Shown: one piece after another, positions 1-4,886 of the stretch
Layout: each line of letters opens with the position of its first letter
Numbering within the stretch: the stretch's first letter is position 1
DNA from: Elusimicrobiota bacterium
Lineage (GTDB): Bacteria > Elusimicrobiota > Elusimicrobia > UBA1565 > UBA9628
Assembly: GCA_028717865.1 (NCBI GenBank)
Contig: JAQUMZ010000162.1
Span: 1-6,413 of the forward strand
Direction of reading: 5' to 3'
Length of the DNA: 6,413 nt
Program-made: the position numbers and the translations under genes
Notes under the pieces: generated by a model
Told to the model about the DNA's origin: nothing
The model's input: only the letters and a program-made list of their open reading frames with translations
The model's database searches: none

Positions 1-169
1 AGAACCACTTGTCCCGGCGCATGAAGCACTCCGATATGCCGTGCTGGGCCATGATCTCGATATCGTCCTGGTGAGCCGCGACGCAGAGGTGGGTCGTGCG
101 CGAGAAAGCCTCGTTCAACCGCGAGCCGTCGGGAACGAATAGGTCCGCCTTCGGATTCTTGAATCGCAA
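1..169 (-). CDS. PIG-L/LmbE-family deacetylase, N-terminal part (runs off left edge)
   Basis: This is the first 56 codons of a PIG-L (LmbE-like) family protein; the rest lies beyond the window. Members are usually zinc-dependent deacetylases acting on N-acetylated sugars or related small molecules. The sequence shows a lead-in with FVPDG at residues 11-15 and then the family signature THLCVAAHQDDIEIM, a variant of the usual AHPDDE. By comparison with MshB, His33 and Asp36 would bind zinc and Asp35 would be the catalytic base; Gln replaces the usual Pro, and Ile-Glu replaces the usual Glu. I chose the TTG start at 169-167 because GGGAGG lies 8 bases upstream. An in-frame GTG at 205-203 overlaps the stop of the RDD gene (GTGA) and would add 12 residues, with a weaker ribosome site. 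The gene follows the RDD gene closely on the same strand and is probably cotranscribed. The substrate cannot be told from this fragment. Confidence 0.82.
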   Translation of the reverse strand, partial: MRFKNPKADLFVPDGSRLNEAFSRTTHLCVAAHQDDIEIMAQHGISECFMRRDKWF

Positions 170-177
170 GCTTGCCG

Positions 178-183
178 CCTCCC
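178..183 (-). promoter_or_regulatory. Shine-Dalgarno site for the PIG-L gene, supports a TTG start
   Basis: GGGAGG on the minus strand sits 8 bases before TTG at 169-167. This near-perfect site is the main reason for preferring TTG over the overlapping GTG at 205-203. Confidence 0.6.
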
Positions 184-201
184 GGCTCCGAGGATGTCGC
201 G

Positions 202-1014
202 TCACGGCCCTTCGATCCGGACCCGCGTCTTGCGCCGATCCCTGGCTGCGGCCGAGATGCGGTAGCGGCCGACGCCCGTCTCCAGGCGGAAACGATCCGG
301 CTCGAAAATATCCCCCATGGCCTTCTTGAACTCCTCGACGTCGCCGCTGGCCTCGGCCAGCTCGGAGAGGTCTTTGGTATAGGCGCCGTTCCTGGCCTTG
401 CAGGCTTCCTCGATGCCGGCCAGGATGCGCAGCCCGGCCCGGGCCTTGTCTATGGCCAGGTAATCGGCGGGCGTCGGCTGATGCAGGGTGAAGTACAGGT
501 TTCCTAGAAATAGAGCCACGATCGCGCCGGCCGAGGCGGCGAAAAGCATGAAGGCCTCGCTCAGGCTCCTGGCCCGGGCCTCGACCACCAGGGCGCCCGA
601 AAGCAGGTCGTGGAGGGCGCGCGACTCCGGGTGGACCAGGGCGACCAGGAACCCGAAGTTGCAGAGGGGAGTGCTCGCCAAATAGCCCAGGGCGCGCGCC
701 AGGCTGCGCCCCCAGCCTAGCGCGGCGCCGTCGCGGCGCACGACCCGCAAGCCCATGAGTTTCTTGCCCGGCGTGCCGCCCGCGAGGTTGCCGGCGAACT
801 GGTATAACGCGAGCAGGCCGGCCCAAAGCAGCCCTAGGTTCCGGTAAGTCTCGGGAGCGGGGGGGACCGGCGCCTTGAGCACCGCGAAGAACACGCTCGC
901 GCCGAAGCCGCCCAGGAAGGGCAGCAGGTCCAGGAAATACGCCAGGAAGCGGTCGCTGATCTTGGCCGGATACAGCTGCGCTTGCGTCGGCTCGAAGGCG
1001 TTCGGTTCCGGCAT
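202..1014 (-). CDS. RDD-family membrane protein with an extra C-terminal pilin-like domain
   Basis: A 270-residue membrane protein. The RDD domain covers about residues 14-147. Its namesake residues appear to be Arg22 and Asp29 in the first helix (SDRFLAYFLD) and Asp136 in LHDLLSG, and the family's GGTPGKKLMGLRVV loop is at 79-92. Hydrophobic segments lie at about 24-47, 58-77 and 107-127, with a further helix at about 154-175. After that helix comes a soluble tail (186-270) that RDD proteins usually lack. Its pattern, a helix then RNGAYTKDLSEL and a final YRISA strand, recalls the globular part of type II/IV pilin-like proteins. RDD proteins are poorly characterised; some have been linked to ion or small-molecule transport. 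The ATG at 1014 was chosen because the RDD domain follows at once and a promoter match ends just before it. The open frame continues to 1284 but would then overlap the divergent gene. No close Shine-Dalgarno is seen (GGAG is about 17 bases away). Confidence 0.88.
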   Translation of the reverse strand: MPEPNAFEPTQAQLYPAKISDRFLAYFLDLLPFLGGFGASVFFAVLKAPVPPAPETYRNLGLLWAGLLALYQFAGNLAGGTPGKKLMGLRVVRRDGAALGWGRSLARALGYLASTPLCNFGFLVALVHPESRALHDLLSGALVVEARARSLSEAFMLFAASAGAIVALFLGNLYFTLHQPTPADYLAIDKARAGLRILAGIEEACKARNGAYTKDLSELAEASGDVEEFKKAMGDIFEPDRFRLETGVGRYRISAAARDRRKTRVRIEGP

Positions 1015-1020
1015 CGGATA

Positions 1021-1050
1021 AGTATAGACACTCCGCCTGGGAGTAATCAA
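1021..1050 (-). promoter_or_regulatory. Putative sigma70-like promoter of the RDD/PIG-L unit, possibly leaderless
   Basis: On the minus strand TTGATT (1050-1045) and TATACT (1026-1021) are separated by 18 bases, matching the sigma70 consensus at 4 of 6 and 5 of 6 positions. Only 6 bases separate TATACT from the RDD ATG, so transcription would start at or next to the A of the start codon. This fits the lack of a properly spaced Shine-Dalgarno. It is a sequence match only. Confidence 0.5.
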
Positions 1051-1070
1051 GCGCGGAAACGAATCCGCGC
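1051..1070. repeat. Perfect 7-bp inverted repeat abutting the RDD promoter
   Basis: GCGCGGA and TCCGCGC form a perfect 7-bp inverted repeat around a 6-base centre. It directly touches the -35 match of the RDD promoter (1045-1050). It could be an operator or a small RNA hairpin. There is no T-run on either side, so a Rho-independent terminator is unlikely. Confidence 0.4.
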
Positions 1071-1234
1071 GCCGGACTTTCGCAAGGAAAGCCCAGGAAC
1101 GTCCCCATAGGCCTTCGGCCCCAGCCGGGCTTGGGACCAAGGGCCCAGCCGCCCGCGGGCCCAGTTGCCTATCCTCTCCAGGTCCGAAGCTCCGGCCGCG
1201 ACACCCCTGAAATCCCGAGCCGACGGAGGAAACC
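1071..1234. other. Structured intergenic region / leader of the plus-strand operon
   Basis: This is the rest of the 220-base gap between the divergent genes; no gene was found in it. It holds a cluster of short inverted repeats: CTTTC/GAAAG around GCAAG (1077-1091), GGCC/GGCC around TTC (1111-1121), CTTGG/CCAAG (1130-1141), and two copies of GGGCCCAG (1141-1148 and 1157-1164) whose palindromic cores can pair. No convincing plus-strand promoter is visible. Its 3' end carries GGAGGA at 1225-1230, the ribosome site of the next gene. No known riboswitch or ncRNA consensus could be matched. Confidence 0.35.
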
Positions 1235-2020
1235 ATGCCCGCCTTGCGCCGAGAATCGCTGCTGCTCGCACTTTGCCTGGCCACTCCGGCGGCCGCCGCC
1301 CAAATCCGGCCGGACGCCGGGGAGGGCTTTACCCTGAAGATGCGTCAGGCCGCCAAGCAAGACCCGCGGTTCTACACCCTCGACGAAGGCTCCGTGCGCC
1401 TCGTCAGGACAAGTCCAATGCCGCGGACAAAGGAGGGACCTGCCGATCCAACCGTAATAATCGACTGGCTCTTCAACTTTGCCGAGCGTTTCTGGAGCAT
1501 AATCGAGAAGAACAGGCCGGTCGAGAACATCCAGACACAATACGCGGCCGCGGTGCCGGTCGGCATCACCCACTGGAGCCAGCTCGAGGGCTGGCAGCCT
1601 CCGAAGGGCGACGTCTACGAGCTGTCCGCCAAGAACGCCTACGGCCTCAGGGTGGTCTACGTGCGCTATCAAGTCCTGCGCACATGGGGCGGCAGTTATA
1701 AAGGGAAGGGGAAATATCTCACCGCCGTGACCGTGGAGCCGCTGTCCAGGAGCATCCTCTGGGGCTACCAACTCGACCTCTCCGTGCAGATTCCGGACTC
1801 CAGCGTGGTCAACGTGGGGACATCCGAGGACCCGATCGCGGGCATGATGCCGGTGCTTAGGTGGACGATCACCACCCCCATCAAGAAATCCAGCGGCCAA
1901 GCCATCTACTACCTGCAGGGCGACGGGCTCCTGAAGGAAGTGGGCGGGCCGTTCTCGCGCGGCTATCAAGCCGGGGTTGCCGAGACCCTCGACAAAGCTA
2001 TAAAATCCGGGTTCTGGTAA
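1235..2020 (+). CDS. Exported beta-rich protein of unknown function
   Basis: A 261-residue protein I do not recognise. It begins with a clear Sec signal peptide: Arg5 and Arg6, a hydrophobic core LLLALCLATP, and an Ala-rich cleavage region near residue 22 (AAAA before Gln23). The mature part has a short helical stretch rich in aromatics (about 73-93), then from about residue 137 alternating strand-like segments (LRVVYVRYQVLRTW, YLTAVTVEPL, ILWGYQLDLSVQIP, VLRWTITTP, AIYYLQGDG). A mostly beta, periplasmic or outer-surface domain is therefore likely. A Gly/Lys-rich turn, GGSYKGKGKY, lies at 152-161. No catalytic motif is evident. The ATG has an excellent ribosome site, GGAGGA four bases upstream. 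It is the first gene of a two-gene block with the ACT protein, 22 bases downstream, and is divergent from the RDD gene. Confidence 0.85.
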   Translation: MPALRRESLLLALCLATPAAAAQIRPDAGEGFTLKMRQAAKQDPRFYTLDEGSVRLVRTSPMPRTKEGPADPTVIIDWLFNFAERFWSIIEKNRPVENIQTQYAAAVPVGITHWSQLEGWQPPKGDVYELSAKNAYGLRVVYVRYQVLRTWGGSYKGKGKYLTAVTVEPLSRSILWGYQLDLSVQIPDSSVVNVGTSEDPIAGMMPVLRWTITTPIKKSSGQAIYYLQGDGLLKEVGGPFSRGYQAGVAETLDKAIKSGFW

Positions 2021-2030
2021 ACCGGCGTCG

Positions 2031-2036
2031 GGGAGG
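2031..2036 (+). promoter_or_regulatory. Shine-Dalgarno site for the ACT gene, decides a TTG start
   Basis: GGGAGG lies 6 bases before TTG at 2043. The first in-frame ATG (2082) would cut off the first strand of the leading ACT domain, so the TTG start is favoured. Confidence 0.6.
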
Positions 2037-2042
2037 GACCGT

Positions 2043-2462
2043 TTGAAAGTCGATATCCTGAAGCAGTTCAGCGTCTTCATGCCCAATCGCCCGGGAGCCT
2101 TGAGCGCCCTGGCCGGGCTTTTCGCCGCCAAAGGCATCAACATCCTGGGACTGGCCTCCGAGGTCCGGGACGACTCCGGGGTGGTGCGCATTGCGGTGGC
2201 CCCCGAGGTCGACGCCTCCGCCGTGCTCTGCGCGGGAGGCTTCTCCAGCGTCGAGACCAGCCTGTTGTCCGTGGCCCTGGAGGACAAGGCCGGCGAGCTG
2301 CACCGCCTGGCCAAGGTCCTCGCCGAGGGCAAGATCAACATCACCACGGTATACGGGACCGTCTCGCCCCCCGGCGCCGGCCGCGTGCTCATCGCCGTGG
2401 AAAACGTCCAGAAAGCCCGCGCTCTGCTGGAAAGCCTCGGCGCCGCGGACGCGCGCGCTTGA
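2043..2462 (+). CDS. Tandem ACT-domain protein (COG4747-like)
   Basis: A 139-residue protein made of two ACT domains and almost nothing else. The first (about 6-68) shows FSVFMPNRPGALSALAGLF and then GINI at 31-34. The second (about 73-135) shows VALEDKAGELHRLAKVLAEG, KINI at 97-100 and a final VENVQKARALLESLG helix. ACT domains bind amino acids or similar small ligands, often at dimer interfaces. Stand-alone double-ACT proteins of this size are probably cytosolic sensors or regulators; no enzyme domain is attached. Translation starts at TTG (2043), backed by a good Shine-Dalgarno. It lies 22 bases after the exported protein and probably shares its mRNA. A promoter match for the next block overlaps its stop codon. 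The ligand cannot be predicted. Confidence 0.9.
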   Translation: MKVDILKQFSVFMPNRPGALSALAGLFAAKGINILGLASEVRDDSGVVRIAVAPEVDASAVLCAGGFSSVETSLLSVALEDKAGELHRLAKVLAEGKINITTVYGTVSPPGAGRVLIAVENVQKARALLESLGAADARA

Positions 2463-2487
2463 ACGGCCTCCGCTTATTTGTTTTAAT
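2459..2487 (+). promoter_or_regulatory. Putative sigma70-like promoter of the HEAT-moxR-DUF58 operon
   Basis: TTGAAC (2459-2464) and TTTAAT (2482-2487) are 17 bases apart, matching consensus at 4 of 6 and 5 of 6 positions. The -35 match overlaps the stop codon of the ACT gene. Transcription would start near 2494, giving a leader of about 25 bases with AGGA at 2505-2508, 10 bases before the ATG. The local AT-rich patch stands out in this GC-rich region. No terminator is visible between the ACT gene and this site, so readthrough from block 1 is also possible. Confidence 0.45.
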
Positions 2488-2518
2488 CCTCGCCGTAGGG
2501 CGTTAGGATTTTCAACCC

Positions 2519-3187
2519 ATGAAATTTTTCCTGCTGGCCCTGGCCATGTGCGTGGCGGGCATCATCGCCTGGCGGCAGTTGCGGCCCGGCCCGCCCCCGC
2601 CCCCGCCTGCGCCCCCGCCCGCCATAATGCTCGACCCCGCTCCCGTCATCAACGAAGAAGAGCAAGCCAAGATCATCCGGGCGGCCAACGACCAGGATTC
2701 CGCCGTGCGCTGGGAATCCATATTATTCTTGGACAAACTCAAGGCGCCCAGGGCCTTCGAGGTCATGATCGACAAGCTGCACAAGGACTCCGATCCGGAC
2801 CTGCGCATCAAGATCATCGAACTCCTGGGCCAGCGCGGCTCGCCCAAGACGACCGTGCCGCTGACCGCCGACCCTTTCAATCCAACCGCCGTCACCGTCG
2901 TCAGCCCCGCGGACGAGCACGCCCGGGCCATCACGGAGAACCTCATCTGGGCGTCGCGGGACGCCCTCCCCGAGATTCGCCTGGCCGCCCTGCAGGCGCT
3001 CGACACCCTGGGCGACTACTCGGTGGCTCCCGCGATCATGGACTCGCTCCGGGACCAGGACGAACGCGTCCGTTTGCAGGCCCTCAAGACGCTCAACAGC
3101 CTGCAGGACAAGAAAGCGGCCGCCATCGAAGCCGAACGCAGCCGACAGGAGGAACTGCGGCAGGCCGAGGCCGCCAAACGGAAGTAG
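2519..3187 (+). CDS. Membrane-anchored HEAT-repeat protein A
   Basis: A 222-residue protein with one N-terminal membrane segment (about 3-18, FFLLALAMCVAGIIAW), a proline-rich linker (23-35, with six consecutive prolines at 25-30), and then HEAT-type helical repeats. Repeat units are seen at about 46-74 (with SAVRWESILFL), 77-106, 141-165 (PEIRLAALQALDTLG) and 170-197 (ERVRLQALKTLNSL). The tail (198-222) is a charged Lys/Glu/Arg/Gln helix. HEAT repeats form protein-binding solenoids; no enzyme motif is present. It is a paralogue of the next gene, but carries about 28 extra residues between its second and third repeats (about 107-140). It opens the cluster leading to the MoxR ATPase, which suggests a scaffold or adaptor role. 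Charge bias around the anchor (Lys2 before; Arg19 and Arg22 after) leaves the side of the membrane uncertain. The cysteine at 11 is not in a proper lipobox. The ATG has AGGA 10 bases upstream. Confidence 0.86.
   Translation: MKFFLLALAMCVAGIIAWRQLRPGPPPPPPAPPPAIMLDPAPVINEEEQAKIIRAANDQDSAVRWESILFLDKLKAPRAFEVMIDKLHKDSDPDLRIKIIELLGQRGSPKTTVPLTADPFNPTAVTVVSPADEHARAITENLIWASRDALPEIRLAALQALDTLGDYSVAPAIMDSLRDQDERVRLQALKTLNSLQDKKAAAIEAERSRQEELRQAEAAKRK
2585..2623 (-). other. G-run tract on the minus strand (G-quadruplex-prone), encoding a polyproline linker
   Basis: The plus strand has six C-runs of 3-5 bases (2585-2587, 2590-2592, 2594-2598, 2600-2604, 2612-2616, 2618-2620), so the minus strand has six G-runs with mostly short loops. 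This meets the usual G-quadruplex pattern on the template strand of HEAT gene A. In the protein it encodes the proline-rich linker after the membrane anchor. Codon choice for proline may be the only cause. Confidence 0.5.
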
Positions 3188-3194
3188 CGCCGCC

Positions 3195-3818
3195 ATGCGC
3201 TGGATCATGACCGCGCTGTTGCTGGCCAGTTTCACGTATCTTTATCTGCAGGGCCATCCCCGGCGCTCCTCGTCGCCGCCGGAGCCCGCCGTGTTGGACC
3301 TGGTGCCGACGCCCGTGCTCGGCATAGCCGAGATCGAGCGCTTGCGCAAATCCACCGCCGACTCCTCCCCGGAAGTGCGCTGGGCCGCCCTGCAGCTGCT
3401 CGTGGCGCTTCGGGACCCCGAGATCATCGCGGTCATGGACAAGATTCTCCAGCAGGACACGGATCCGGAAATTCGGCGGCGCGGAGTGGAGCTGATGCGC
3501 CAGACCAGCGGCAACGTCCTGCCGCCGCTCATCCGGGGCCTGAAGGACCCCGAGAAGGAGGTGCGCTTGTCTTCGCTGCGCACCCTGGCCGAGATCGGGG
3601 ATCCCGCGGCCATCCCCTGGATCACGGAGTCGCTCAAGGACTACGAAGCCGAGGTGAAGGTGGAGGCGCTGCGCGCCCTGAGCTGCTTTCAAGACAAACG
3701 CAAGGCGCAGTTCCAGGCCCTGGCGGACAAACTGCGCCAGGACTACGCGGCGGCGGTGCAGCGCTCCCAAAATCCCTCGGCCTTCGGATCGGGACTGTTG
3801 GGACAGCCGCGCCGCTAG
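3195..3818 (+). CDS. Membrane-anchored HEAT-repeat protein B (paralogue of A)
   Basis: A 207-residue protein with the same plan as its upstream neighbour: a short N-terminal membrane segment (about 4-18, IMTALLLASFTYLYL), a Ser/Pro linker (25-40), then HEAT repeats. These are seen at about 44-72 (PEVRWAALQLLVAL), 75-104, 108-135 (KEVRLSSLRTLAEIG) and 139-166 (AEVKVEALRALSCF). A charged helix (167-190) follows, then a loose Gly/Ser tail. VRW in the first repeat and QDK after the last are shared with paralogue A, so the pair most likely arose by tandem duplication. The start is 7 bases after the stop of A, with only a weak GGAAG 10 bases upstream; a second ATG lies four codons in (3207). Translational coupling to A is plausible. 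The role is probably protein binding at the membrane, perhaps for the MoxR ATPase encoded next. Confidence 0.85.
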   Translation: MRWIMTALLLASFTYLYLQGHPRRSSSPPEPAVLDLVPTPVLGIAEIERLRKSTADSSPEVRWAALQLLVALRDPEIIAVMDKILQQDTDPEIRRRGVELMRQTSGNVLPPLIRGLKDPEKEVRLSSLRTLAEIGDPAAIPWITESLKDYEAEVKVEALRALSCFQDKRKAQFQALADKLRQDYAAAVQRSQNPSAFGSGLLGQPRR

Positions 3819-3843
3819 GCCCGCGCCGGAAGGAGAAACTGCC

Positions 3844-4833
3844 ATGGACATCGGAATCAAGGAAATGAACCACAAGGTATCCGAGGAAAGCGTTTTCGTC
3901 GCCGAACTCAAGCGCGAGATCGCCCGCGTCATCGTGGGCCAGGAAAGCGCCGTCGACCGGATACTGACCGGCCTGCTCGCCGGGGGCCACATCCTGCTCG
4001 AAGGCGTGCCCGGCCTGGCCAAGACCCTCGCCATCAAGACCCTGGCGCACTGCGTGGAATGCGCCTTCTCCAGGATACAATTCACGCCGGACCTGCTGCC
4101 CGCCGACCTGACCGGGACCATGATCTTCAATCCCAAGGACTCGTCGTTCTCGGCGCACCAGGGCCCGTTGTTCGCGAACATCGTCCTGGCCGACGAGATA
4201 AACCGCGCGCCGGCGAAGGTGCAGAGCGCATTGCTTGAGGCCATGCAGGAGCAGCACATCACCATCGGCAACCGCACCTATCCCCTGCCCTCGCCCTTCA
4301 TCGTCCTGGCCACCCAGAACCCCATCGAGCAGGAGGGGACCTATCCGCTGCCCGAGGCGCAGGTGGACCGCTTCATGCTCAAGATCCTGGTCACCTACCC
4401 CTCCAAGAGCGAGGAGAAGGCCATCCTGGAGCGCATGACCGCGGCGGCCGTGCCGCAGCCCGCCAAGGTCTCCCAGCCCGCCCAGCTGCTGCGCGCGCGC
4501 CAAACCGCCGCGGCCATATACCTCGACGACCGGATCAAGAACTACATCCTCGACCTCGTCTTCGCAACGCGGGATCCCGAGGGCCACAAGCTCGCCCAGC
4601 TCAAGAACCTGATCGCCTACGGAGCCAGCCCCCGGGCCAGCATCTTCCTGGCGCAGGCCGCCAAGGCCTTCGCCTTCCTCAACGGCCGCGGCTACGTCAC
4701 CCCGGAGGACGTCAAATCCATCGGGGCCGACGTCCTGCGTCACCGCATCATCATCAGCTACGAGGCCGAGGCCGAGAACGTATCCTCCGAGGACATAATC
4801 CAAACCCTGTTTGAATCCATAGAGGTTCCTTAA
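3844..4833 (+). CDS. MoxR-family AAA+ ATPase
   Basis: A 329-residue ATPase of full family length. It has Walker A GVPGLAKT (54-61), Walker B IVLADEINRAP (113-123, Asp117-Glu118), a sensor 1 region LATQNPIEQEGTYPLPEAQ (155-173, Asn159), a likely arginine finger Arg176 in VDRF, and a sensor 2/lid motif GASPRAS (260-266, Arg264), followed by GYVTPEDV (283-290). All catalytic residues look intact. MoxR ATPases are cytosolic, form rings, and act as chaperones that help assemble or activate protein complexes, usually with a von Willebrand A partner encoded beside them; here that is the DUF58 gene. The ATG has AAGGAG 8 bases upstream and lies 25 bases after HEAT gene B. The frame downstream of its TAA stop stays open into the DUF58 gene. 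Confidence 0.97.
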   Translation: MDIGIKEMNHKVSEESVFVAELKREIARVIVGQESAVDRILTGLLAGGHILLEGVPGLAKTLAIKTLAHCVECAFSRIQFTPDLLPADLTGTMIFNPKDSSFSAHQGPLFANIVLADEINRAPAKVQSALLEAMQEQHITIGNRTYPLPSPFIVLATQNPIEQEGTYPLPEAQVDRFMLKILVTYPSKSEEKAILERMTAAAVPQPAKVSQPAQLLRARQTAAAIYLDDRIKNYILDLVFATRDPEGHKLAQLKNLIAYGASPRASIFLAQAAKAFAFLNGRGYVTPEDVKSIGADVLRHRIIISYEAEAENVSSEDIIQTLFESIEVP

Positions 4834-4835
4834 AA

Positions 4836-4886
4836 GGGGACAGGCATTGTCTCCGCCAACGCAGGTCTTATGCAAGGCCTGTCCCC
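4836..4886. repeat. Perfect 10-bp inverted repeat, REP/MITE-like, between moxR and the DUF58 gene
   Basis: GGGGACAGGC (4836-4845) and GCCTGTCCCC (4877-4886) are exact reverse complements around a 31-base centre. Pairing can continue inwards with TTG/CAA after one mismatch. The left arm begins 3 bases after the moxR stop, preceded by AAAA. Short GGGGACAGGC-type inverted repeats with this look occur as dispersed palindromes in a number of genomes, sometimes linked to REP-associated transposases; that link is from memory. The upstream ATG proposed for the DUF58 gene lies inside the element. No T-run follows, so it does not look like an intrinsic terminator. Only one copy is present here, so dispersal is unproven. 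Confidence 0.6.

Noticed and set aside
1071..1234. Known riboswitch or RNase P/SRP-type RNA in the intergenic region
   Set aside because: Small hairpins exist, and GAAAGTCCGG on the minus strand briefly recalls RNase P, but the rest of that consensus is absent and the space is too short. No c-di-GMP riboswitch pattern was found.
1015..1284. A 90-residue N-terminal extension of the RDD protein
   Set aside because: It would overlap the start of the divergent exported-protein gene, lacks any domain, and lies upstream of the promoter match and the natural start of the RDD domain.
1169..2392. A 407-codon minus-strand open frame opposite the exported-protein and ACT genes
   Set aside because: It overlaps two well-supported plus-strand genes with good ribosome sites and shows no domain or motif.
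2546..2552. Lipoprotein cleavage site at Cys11 of HEAT protein A
   Set aside because: Met occupies the position before Cys where Gly, Ala or Ser is expected; a plain membrane anchor is more likely.
3093..4277. A 394-codon minus-strand open frame opposite HEAT gene B and moxR
   Set aside because: Antisense of clear HEAT and Walker motifs; no recognisable features of its own.
4836..4886. Intrinsic (Rho-independent) terminator after moxR
   Set aside because: The loop of 31 bases is long and no T-run follows the right arm, so a dispersed palindrome is a better fit.
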